A DNA stretch of 64,000 bases from Fratercula arctica (Eukaryota; Chordata; Aves; Charadriiformes; Alcidae): contig CANTUZ010000025.1 in assembly GCA_947846985.1 (NCBI GenBank), forward strand, positions 7,996,100 to 8,060,099. Direction: 5' to 3'. The notes beneath the pieces were generated by a model. That model ran no database searches, was not told the origin of the DNA, and was given only the letters and a program-made list of their open reading frames with translations. Both the position numbers and the translations under genes were made by a program. Below, piece by piece: positions 47,196 through 55,535 of this stretch; position 1 is the stretch's first letter; every line of letters starts with the position of its first letter.

Positions 47196-47915
47196 GCCAA
47201 GCGTTTGAAGCCTCTTTGGTATGGAGGATGATGGCTGAAATAGAAATATGGGGAGGCCTGGCAGATTGATTATATCACACTGCCACGAACCCGTCAAGGC
47301 AAGCGCTACGTGCTCACAATGGTGGAAGCAACCACTGGATGGCTGGAAACATACCCTGTGCCCCATGCCACTGCCCGGAACACTATCCTGGGACTTGATA
47401 AGCAAGTCCTGTGGCGACATGGTACCCCAGAGAGAATTGAGTCGGACAATGGGACTCATTTCCGAAACAGCCTCATAGACACCCGGGCCAAAGAGCATGG
47501 CATTGAGTGGGTATATCACATCCCCTATCACGCACCAGCCTCTGGGAAGACAGAACGATACAATGGGCTGTTTAAAACTACACTGAGAGCAATGGGTGGT
47601 GGGACCTTAAAACATTGGGATGCACATTTAGCAAAGGCTACCTGGCTGGTTAACACCAGGGGATCTACCAATCAGGCTGGCCTTGGCCAATCAAAACTTC
47701 CACGTACCGTAGAAGGGGATAAGGTCCCCGTAGTGCCCATGCAGAATATGTTAGGGAAGACAGTCTGGGTTAGTCCTGCCTCAGGCAAAGGCAAACCCAT
47801 CCGTGGGACTGCTTTTGCCCAAGGACCTGGGTGCACTTGGTGGGTGATGCAGAAGGATGGGGAAGTCCGATGTGTACCTCATGGGGATCTGATTTTGGGT
47901 GAGAACAGCCAATGA
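47196..47915 (+). pseudogene. pol: ERVL pol, part 4: integrase core and C-terminal domain
   Basis: Two further stops (TGA near 47231, TAG near 47240) precede EAWQIDYITLP, the first catalytic Asp; both are shared with the left arm. Then come the second Asp in IESDNGTHF and the catalytic Glu in SGKTERYNG. The C-terminal region has KTVWVSPASGKGKPIRGTAF and GCTWWVMQKDGEVRC. An open frame of 201 codons (47310-47915) covers most of it. Confidence 0.9.
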
Positions 47916-48433
47916 ATCAAATTGTGTGTTGTTGATTGCTAAGTAACACTGTCACTGTATGTCCTTATTACTATAATTGCTATCAGCTGTACTACAGTAA
48001 GAATCACCCAAATTAAGGAGAGATGGACTTTGATGAAAAAAAACAAGTAAAGCACAGCAGCGATGGGATCAGAACTGATGTCAGCAGCTGGCGCCCAGCA
48101 ACTTCCTCAAGATCTACATCTTCAGCCCATGGACTGTGTGCATGAGCCACACCGGGTACACCAGTCACAAGCTCTGAAAATACAGCATGGAACAGGCCAG
48201 CACCACACACCATCTCACCTGCCCTGGGAGACTGTTCTAACAGATGAAGCCCAAAGCCATGGATTAAATGAACTCGCCAGACACTTTGGAGGGATGGCCC
48301 ATAGACTAAGGGCATTATATCTGCATGAATATATATGTGTGTATATATATATGACAGGGGAAAGTGGTGGGAATTAATTGGAACCTGTAAGATCTGGGCA
48401 TGGCAAAGATGGTATGGAATAAGGGGTGGATAA
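47916..48433 (+). other. Region between integrase and 3' LTR, no env
   Basis: Mirror of 14095-14612. Contains a TA/TG microsatellite near 48330-48352. A 104-codon frame (48063-48377) has no Env or dUTPase features. A purine-rich stretch 'aaggggtggataagg' abuts the LTR and may be the polypurine tract. Confidence 0.65.
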
Positions 48434-48780
48434 GGTCCTGGTTCCCATGGGGATAGGGTTAATTCTCCCCAGACTCACAGGTATTCCATGCCATGTGAGC
48501 CATGCCCACCCTGAGCTGCCGGGGGAGGGGGCAGGAAGTCACGCTTGGAGCGGGTGGGCTGTCCTGGGTCTGGTCGGAGAGCGGCGGTTCCATAATCGTG
48601 TTTGTATATTCCTCTGTCCATGTTGTTGTTGTTGTTTTCTTGTTCCCTCTGCTGTCCTCTTAAACTGCCTTTGTCTCAACCCAAGAGTTTTGCCTTTTTC
48701 TTCTGATTCTGTCCCATATTGGGAAGGCCCGAGCGAGTGGCATGTGGTTCTTTGTTGCCATCTGAGGCTAAACCACGACA
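48434..48780 (+). repeat. 3' LTR, right ERVL copy
   Basis: 347 bp, same length as the 5' LTR, ending CCACGACA followed by GACCG (48781-48785). It begins GG instead of TG. Several point differences from the 5' LTR show that time has passed since insertion. Confidence 0.9.
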
Positions 48781-48785
48781 GACCG

Positions 48786-49209
48786 GAAAATTTAAGATAT
48801 CTCTGTGTGCACGCTCTCTGGAAAATCCCAGTTATGGGAATAAAAATTTCTGATACGAATGAAGGAGCTATCTGATAAAATCTGTTGCTAAACACCTCTA
48901 AACAAAAGAGAATATTGTAGTGTTTGTGTCATTCCTGGGCTAAGAGGAAAGAGAAGAAAGATATCTTAGGACTTCTGCATATTCTGGATTTATCTACATT
49001 CTCAACATAATCCTTTGATGAAAGGCTAAGATCCCAGTAATAGCTAGAAAATGTCCATTGACAAAAGGTGTTTTGAGAAGACATTTAACTGTTGCTCTTA
49101 AGGAACTTGTTGATCTTACTTAGGTAAAGAGATAGTTAATGCTCCTGTGATGAGCAACAATGGATCTGTCATCCTGCCCTTAGGGACTCAAGGAGAAGAC
49201 AGTCTGGAA
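48786..49209. other. Unique DNA (right arm)
   Basis: Mirror of 13317-13742. No gene seen. Confidence 0.6.
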
Positions 49210-50664
49210 ATAGAATCATAGAATCAAAGAATCATAGAATAGTTTGGGTTGGAAGGAACCTTTAAAGGTCATCTAGTCCAATGTCCCCTGCAATGAGCAG
49301 GGACATCTTCAACTAGATCACAGAATCACAGAATAGTAGGGGTTGGAAGGGACCTCTGGAGATCATCTAGTCCAACTCCCTTGCCAAATCAGATTCATCT
49401 AGCGCAGTTTGGACAGGAATGCATCCAGGCGGGTTTTGAATAGGAGAGGTTTTCCATCTCTCTGATCATTTTTGTGGTCCTCCTCTGGACCCGCTCCAAC
49501 AGGTCCATGTCTTTCCTGTGCTGAGGGCTCCAGAGCTGGACACAGTACTCCAGGTGGGTTCTCACCAGAGCTGAGTAGCAGGGCAGAATCGCCTCCCTCG
49601 TCCTGCTGGCCACACTTCTTTTGATGCAGCCCAGGATGCAATTGGCCTTCTGGGCTGCAAGCACACATTGCTGGCTCATGTACAGCTTTTCAATCACCAG
49701 TACTCCCAAGTCCTTCTCGGCAGAGCTGCTCTCAATCCCTTCATCCCCTAGCCTGTATTGATACCGGGGGTGGCCCCGACCCAAGTACAGGTCCCTGGAC
49801 TTGGCCTTGTTGAACCTCATGAGGTTCACACAGCTCCACTTCTCAAGCCTGTCCAGGTCACTCTGGATAGCATCCCATCCCTCAGGCATGTCAACCGCAC
49901 CACTCAGCTTGGTCTTGTCTGCAAACTTGCTGAGGGTACACTCAATCTCACTATGTCATTGATGAAGATATTAAACAGTACTGGTCCGAATACAGACCCC
50001 CTCAGACACCACTTCTCACCCATCTCAATCTGGACATTGAGCCATTGACCACTACCCTCTGGATGCAACCATCCAGCCAATTCCTCATCCACCGAACAGT
50101 CTACCCATCAAATCCGTATCTCTCCAACTTAGATAGAAGGTTGTAGGGGGGACCATGTCAAAGGCCTTGCAGAAGTCCAGATAGACGATATCCGTAGCTC
50201 TTCCCTTGTCCACTGATGCAGTCACTCCATCATAGAAGGCCACTAGGTTGGTCAGGCAGGACTTGCCCTTGGCGAAGCCATGCTGGCTGTCTCGAGTTTC
50301 CATGTGCCCTAGCGTAGCTTCTAGGAGGATCTGTTCCATGATCTTCCCAGGCACAGAGGTGAGGCTGACAGGTCAGTAGTTCCCGAGGTTCTCCTTTCTA
50401 CCCCTTTTTAAAAATGGGTGCAATGTTTCCCTTTTTCCAGTCACCGGGGACTTCACCTGGCTGCCATGACTTTTCAAATATCATGGAGAGTGGCTTGGCA
50501 ACTACATCAGCCAATTCCCTCAGGAGTCTGGGATGCACCTCATCAGGTCCCAGAGACTTCTGTATGTTTAGGTTCCTTAGGTGGTCACGAACCTTACAGT
50601 GGGAGGGACTTTGCTCCCCCTCCTTGCAGTCCATCCACTCGAGAGGTGTGGGGAGAGAGGTTGC
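49210..50664 (-). mobile_element. CR1 LINEs, RT region to 3' end plus extra tail (right copy)
   Basis: Mirror of 11842-13316: the short extra tail is 49210-49320 and the main CR1 49324-50664. Frames are better preserved than on the left: 164 codons open at 49395-49889, and the catalytic region reads [14 protein letters not shown], so FADD has become FADK. From about 50525 to 50664 it differs from the left arm by several substitutions and two short deletions. Confidence 0.92.
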
Positions 50665-50681
50665 AGTTGATGCTACATGGA

Positions 50682-51316
50682 GTTCCGTAATCGTGTTTGT
50701 ATATTCCTCTGTCCGCGTTGTTGTTGTTTTCTTGTTCCCTTTGCTGTTCTGTTAAACTGCCTTTGTCTCAACCCAGGAGTTTTGCCTTTTTCTTCTGATC
50801 CTTCCCGTATTAGGAAGGCCCGAGCGAGTGGCACGTGGTTCTTTGTTGCCCTCTGCGGCTAAACCACGACAATCCTTTTTGGCACCCAACATGGGGCTCG
50901 AAGGGTTGAGATAATGACAGAATCCAACTAGAACTTGTAAAAACGAATTTGTTGTATGTGTTTACTTTATTAGGTAAATCGTCGCTGGTCACCATGTTGC
51001 TTGGTTTGTTCTCATGGCTGTGTTATGTAAATTCCTATATGGCTTATGTACTCCCTGTGATGATATTTGTTACTTCTGGGAGAGGGATGAGGATTATCAT
51101 TTTACTGTCCTGTGCCATATCGGCTTATGATATGATAACATCACTTGTTAGACGGTTACTTTGGGGCGTTTATGTGGTATTGCTGTCCTATCCGTACATT
51201 GGGCACCGTCTCTCAGAATTGATTAATAATTACACCCAGTCTATGGGGGAAACGGGGGGGACACTTTCCCCAGCTCTTTTGCCTCCCTTTTCTCCTTCGG
51301 GTCAGGCATGACAGCT
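50682..51316 (+). mobile_element. ERVL fragment at palindrome edge (partial LTR, PBS, start of gag)
   Basis: LTR positions equivalent to 42419-42611 are at 50682-50871, followed by a decayed PBS (TGGCACCCAACATGGGGC, 50880-50897), the leader, and gag from ATG 50994 to about 51311. Gag is open for the hydrophobic N-terminal region until a short deletion near 51255 shifts it. The fragment is truncated at both ends: on the left inside the LTR at a scrap of pol-like sequence, on the right by fusion to CR1 at about 51312-51318. Confidence 0.9.
50994..51311 (+). pseudogene. ERVL gag N-terminal fragment (outer-right copy)
   Basis: Starts MLLGLFSWLCYVNSYMAYVL like the intact copy. The N-terminal hydrophobic region is conserved with few changes, then the frame shifts near GETGG and stops at TGA 51309-51311. 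Confidence 0.85.
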
Positions 51317-51531
51317 TGGGTTCACAAAAGGCAGGTCATGCTTGACTAGCCTGATCTCCTTCTGTGACAAGGTGACCCGCTTAGTGGATGAGGGAAAGGC
51401 TATGAATGTTGTTTACCTGAACTTTAGTAAAGCCTTTGACACCGTTTCCCACAGCATTCTCCTGGAGAAACTGGCTGCCTATGGCTTGGACAGGCGTACT
51501 CTGCACTGGGTTAAAAACTGTCTGGAAGGCC
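51317..51531 (+). mobile_element. CR1 LINE, RT part, 5' piece of an LTR-interrupted copy
   Basis: From [24 protein letters not shown] sequence through VYLNFSKAFDTVSHSILLEK to LHWVKNCLEG, where an LTR interrupts it. The reading resumes at 52423. Confidence 0.88.
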
Positions 51532-52422
51532 CTGTAGGAGATTACTTGTAACTCCACACAACAAAGACCGAGAGAAGCAGCCTGAGGGAAGCATGAACAA
51601 TGGTGAGAGAGGAAACTTGGTAGAGATAAGGGGATGGGTAGGAGGCCCTCTGAGCCTTTCCAAGAAATGTCTGGAACACTGGAAAGTACTCTGAAATGAA
51701 ACTATAGCCACGGGGTGGATAATGTGGAGTCCTGATAATGCAGGCCTTGTGCTCAGTGAACTGATAAGGCCAACACTTGCTTATCTCTTGGGTGACTCAT
51801 GCGGGAGGAAACTCTCCTGAATAGCACAGGATGGGGCTGGGCTGGAGGAGAGAGCCCTGTGGAGACAGGATAGCCCTGCTTTTTGTCAGCAAAGACAGTA
51901 AAATCAAGATAACAGGAATGATTTAGACTGGCCTTGCTATCTCTTGTGTGATCTGGGGGAGTGGAGACTTGCCTGGCTGTCACAGGATGCAGATAAGGGG
52001 GGAAACCTGAAACGAAACTGCCACCATGGCAGTAGGGGGGGTCGCACTGATAAACATAAAAGGGGGAAGATAAGTGTCACTGGGGGGATCCGCAGAAGAG
52101 CGCTCCTAAGAACCAGAGACCCAGAGACCCACCGTTGGCTGGACCAAAGCTGGAACCAGGACTGGTGATCTCTTTGTCTCTCTCTCTCTCTCCCCCCCTC
52201 TCTATCCCTCTGTTTCTCTTTTCTCATAGAGTTGTTAAGTAACGCAAGGCATACCTTACCACTTGCCATAATTTGCTATATACCTAACCAATTATCATGG
52301 ACCTGGTTAAAACAGATATTAATCACTGTGGGAATCTAATAAATGTTTGTATATGGAATTTGAGAGTTGTCTCACCTTAGTCCACGCTGCTGGGGATTTG
52401 CGAATCTGAGTCCCCTGTGGCT
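51532..52422 (+). repeat. Probable solo LTR, second family, inside a CR1
   Basis: About 890 bp, TGTAGGAG...GGCTTCA. TATA box cataaaa at 52055-52061, CT tract at 52168-52220, AATAAA at 52338-52343, then 'gttgtctcaccttagtccac' U5-like sequence. Related to 22829-23860. The CR1 reading resumes at once on the far side, which marks both edges. The flanking 'ctggaaggcc' and 'ctggagggcc' may include a degraded target duplication. Confidence 0.75.
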
Positions 52423-52713
52423 TCAGGCTGGAGGGCCAGGCCCAAAGAGTGGTCATGAATGGAGTTAAATCCAGTTGGCGGCTGGTCACACGTGGTGTTC
52501 CCCAGGGCTCAGTATTGGGGCCAGTTCTGTTTAATATCTTTATCAATGATCTGGACAAGAGGACTGAGTGCACCCTCAGCTAAGTTTGCAGACGACACCA
52601 AGTTAGATGGGAGTGTTGATCTGCTTGAGGGTAGGAATGCTTTGCAGAGGGATCTGGACAGGCTGCACCGATGGGACAAGGCCAATGGTATGAGATTCAA
52701 CAAGGCCAAGTGT
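52423..52713 (+). mobile_element. CR1 LINE, 3' piece of the LTR-interrupted copy
   Basis: Continues with [24 protein letters not shown] sequence, the FNIFINDLD box, a frameshifted [12 protein letters not shown] and MRFNKAKC, where it is cut by the next element at about 52713. Confidence 0.85.
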
Positions 52714-53176
52714 TGTATAGTGTCCTGGGTTGAGCAACACAGGACTAATTTCTCTTCTAGTGCTGGGGAAAACTCCACCTTTTGTAAGACTCTAGTGTCT
52801 GAATTCGTGAAAATATTTACTTTATAGCCAGCTAGGCTATGTGGTATTCAAGGTCTCAGTGTTTTCAAGCCTTGCCAGGTGCAGGGATGAGGAGGAGCGA
52901 TGCCTGGGCATTTGACCCAGGCTGGCCAACAGGATTATTTCATACCATGAACGCCATATTTGATAGAAATTAGAAAGTTTGCTGCGTAGTTTCTCTCTCC
53001 CTTGATGGCCACAGTCCAGAGAACTTCTTGCCCCAGTGCCGGACCCCTGAGGCCTTCCCTTCCTCCCGAAGCCGTTGCGCTCTCAGTGTCTGACATTTCC
53101 TGTCCACTGCTGGGAGTGCACAGCTTCCTACTGATAGAATTGTCTGAGTATAATTCTTGTGTATCTTATATAGTGC
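52714..53176 (+). repeat. Probable LTR or LTR fragment, third family
   Basis: Begins 'tgttgtatagtgtcctgggt' and contains 'gcctgggcatttgacccagg' and 'ggctggccaacaggattatt', reminiscent of avian ERV LTRs. The right end is not clear; 'tatatagtgcag' near 53165 may be close to it. It is not CR1. Assigned by general resemblance only. Confidence 0.45.
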
Positions 53177-53338
53177 AGGTAAGTCCACACTGGGGAAGGG
53201 AATCGCGGCAAAAAAGGCTGGCAAGGGGCTTGTTTTTGGGGCTTTTCGAAGCCTGGAAAAGCCGCCAGCCTGGGCTGGTACCCGGCAGTTCCAGGGGGCG
53301 GTGACAGCTGAGGAGCCGGGGGCAGAGCCAGCACCCCG

Positions 53339-53363
53339 CCCCCCCCCCCCCCCCCCCCCCCCC
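53339..53363 (+). repeat. C25 homopolymer in CR1 5' UTR
   Basis: Twenty-five uninterrupted C within a very GC-rich context. Length is likely unstable and may be miscounted. Confidence 0.95.
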
Positions 53364-53562
53364 GGCAGCAGATCTAAACGAGGCGTAAATTCCCCTCCCC
53401 ACCCCCCCATAAAAGAAGCCTTTTGGGAGGGCAGTGACCTTGTCTCTGCACACTTGAGTAAACAAGCAGCCAAGCAGCGAGTGGGTGTTGCTCAGGGCGT
53501 CACCTGAGAGCATCACGACAAGGGCAGTCATCCTACTCTCTAAGGAGCTAAGGAGCTTAGCT

Positions 53563-54430
53563 ATGGCTTCCACCCGGAAGAGGGTTATGCGCTCAACCTT
53601 AGCCAGAATGGATGTGGGAACCCAGATGGAGCTCCCACAGAAACACACAGCCATCCAGGTCACAGGCTGCAGGGAGTGCCAGAGCCTTTCACTGGCAATG
53701 GGAAGCAGCTATGAGAACTGCTGTCTACATTGCGAACAGGTAAATGATCTGCTCAGCCTGGTGGCAGAGCTGAGAGAGGAAGCTGAAAGGTTAAGGAGCA
53801 TTAGGGAGGCTGAAGAAGAAATAGACTGGTGGAGCCAGGCTCTGCCCTCCTTGAAACAGAAATGGGAGCACCTGGCAGAAAGTAACCAGGATCAAGGGGC
53901 CCCTGTACCCTGCTCCTGTCAGGCAGAAGGCAGAAGCCTAAATGAAGGGAGTGAATGGAGGTGAGTTCACGGGTGGGGCAGCGGGCAAACTCTCTCCTTG
54001 CCCACCCTGCCCCCCCCGCCCAGTACCTCTGAACAACAGATATGAGGTACTGGATGAGGAAGGCCAGTCAAATGAGGATATGGATGATGGTCAATCTACA
54101 CCAGAGTCATCTCCACAGTCAGAAAGGCGTACCACCCATATCATCACCACATCCACAAGGAAGAAAAGAAGGGTTATAGTCATTGGTGACTCCCTCCTGA
54201 GGGGAACAGAGGGTCCAATATGCCGGGTAGACCCTCCTCACAGGTAAGTCTGCTGTCTTCCTGGAGCCCGGGTTAAGGACATCACCAGGAAACTCCCTAG
54301 TTTGATACAGTCCTCACACTATTACCCATTACTGATCTTCCATGTAGGTGGAGATGAAGCTGCGACTTGTAGGCCAAGAGCAATCAAAAGGGACTTAAGG
54401 GCCTTGGAAAGGTTGGTAAGGGAGTCTAGG
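53563..54430 (+). pseudogene. CR1 ORF1 protein, frameshifted and truncated
   Basis: Start ATG 53563 (MASTRKRVMRSTLARMDVGT). A Cys/His motif CRECQSLSLAMGSSYENCCL at about residue 45 is followed by a leucine-rich coiled coil (VNDLLSLVAELREEAERLRS) and DWWSQALPSL. The frame shifts near 53950. The second part (53942-54247) has VPLNNRYEVLDEEGQ and the esterase-like VIVIGDSLLRGTEGPICR with the GDS motif typical of CR1 ORF1. The esterase domain is cut by the deletion at about 54435. CR1 ORF1 proteins bind nucleic acid and support retrotransposition. Confidence 0.85.
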
Positions 54431-54865
54431 GCACAGGTTATTACAGGGCCACGAAGATGATCAGAGGGCTGGAGCACCTCTCCTATGAGGACAGGCTGAG
54501 AGAGTTGGGGTTGTTCAGCCTGGAGAAGAGGAGGCTCTGGGGAGACCTTATAGCGGCCTTCCAGTACCTGAAGGGGGCCTACAAGAAAGCTGGGGAGGGG
54601 CTGTTTGCAAGGGTATGTAGTGATAGGACGAGGGGCAATGGTTTTAAACTAGAGCAGGGTAGGTTTAGATTAGACAGTAGGAAGAAGTTCTTTACAATGA
54701 GGGCGGTGAGACACTGGAACAGGTTGCCCAGAGAGGTGGTGGAGGCCCCATCCCTGGAGACATTCAAGGCCAGGCTTGATGAGGCTCTGAGCAACCTGAT
54801 CTAGTTGAAGATGTCCCTGCTTACTGCAGGGGGGTTGGACTAGATGACCTTTAAAGGTCCCTTCT

Positions 54866-55187
54866 CCCTCTCTGCCCCGAGACAGCCCCCCTATATCCTG
54901 CACCGGATTGAGTGGAAAAGTACAGGCTAGAGTTGCTGCACGCGTGGCCAGCGCACGCAGCGAGCCTCACCAGACTCATGATCCAGCTTTGCTAACAGCG
55001 GCTGTCTGATATGTGACTACATGGTTGTACTCCCTTCTTGTTATCTTCTTCTTTGAAGGTCAGGTTCTCATGGATACGCACATAGTTTTTGCAGCAACAG
55101 TACTGAGGTCCTTTTTCTCGGCACGTATACAGGGTTTGGTTCAACTAGTAATTTTCTGTTGTGTCTCACTCGGACCATCCTCTATTA
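54866..55187. other. Unassigned sequence, possibly LTR-derived
   Basis: Moderately GC-rich. Contains 'ggcacgtatacagggtttgg' and 'tctcactcgg' that look repeat-derived on the minus strand, but I cannot name a family. The 174-codon frame 55013-55537 runs across element boundaries and is not a gene. Confidence 0.35.
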
Positions 55188-55535
55188 TCCCTTACGCACC
55201 CTATCCCTACACAACCGGGCAGCTTCCCTATACTCTTCCCAGGATAGCTGTCCCTGCTTCCAGTGCCTGTGCAATTCCTTCTCTCTTTACTTTGACCAGC
55301 AGGTCTCAAGCCATCCATGCCGGTCTCTTGCCCTCCTTTCCTGTTTTCTTACACCTGGGGATTGAGAGCACTTGCTCTCTATGGAAAGCATCCTTTAAGA
55401 TCTGCCAGCACTGTTCTGCTCCTGTCATGGTTAGGGTGGGGCTGGCCACTAAAACAAACGACAGATGCTCTCTAACTTCTCTCCCAAGTGAGAGAAGAAT
55501 GAGAGAAAGAGAGACTTATGAGTTGAAAAGAAACT

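Larger units (their letters stand above)
42265..48780 (+). mobile_element. ERVL-type provirus, right palindrome copy (complete)
   Basis: 6516 bp: 5' LTR 42265-42611, PBS, gag, pol, 3' LTR, flanked by GACCG at 42260-42264 and 48781-48785. Pol motifs and the Fv1-like Gag C-terminus (LRDHGEDMRKWDGQPT) place it in the class III (ERVL) retroviruses, which often lack env, as here. Gag is open while pol has three in-frame stops shared with the left copy, one private stop and one frame change, so it cannot be autonomous. Confidence 0.95.
31997..50664 (-). repeat. Giant inverted repeat, right arm
   Basis: Reverse complement of the left arm, 18.7 kb without any gap. It ends at 50664 within CR1 sequence and is followed at once by a 17-base scrap matching ERVL pol and then an ERVL LTR-gag fragment. 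This arm has the better reading frames: gag is open for 663 codons, and several CR1 and pol frames that are broken on the left stay open here. Confidence 0.95.
53177..54865 (+). mobile_element. CR1 LINE with 5' UTR and ORF1 fused to 3' end (internal deletion)
   Basis: GC-rich 5' UTR (about 53177-53562), ORF1 (53563-54430), then a direct jump at about 54440 to the last 115 codons of ORF2 ([20 protein letters not shown] onward, 54457-54804) and the 3' UTR. The whole endonuclease-RT region is missing. The tail is cut short at 'ctttaaaggtcccttct' without ATTCTATG repeats. Retention of both ends makes it a rare 5'-complete CR1. Confidence 0.88.

Noticed and set aside
48063..48377. 104-codon frame after integrase as a possible env or dUTPase
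   Set aside because: No signal peptide, cleavage site, membrane anchor or dUTPase motif; short and His/Pro/Gln-rich by composition.
53166..53663. 165-codon Gly-rich minus-strand frame
   Set aside because: Produced by the C25 run and antisense to CR1 5' UTR and ORF1.
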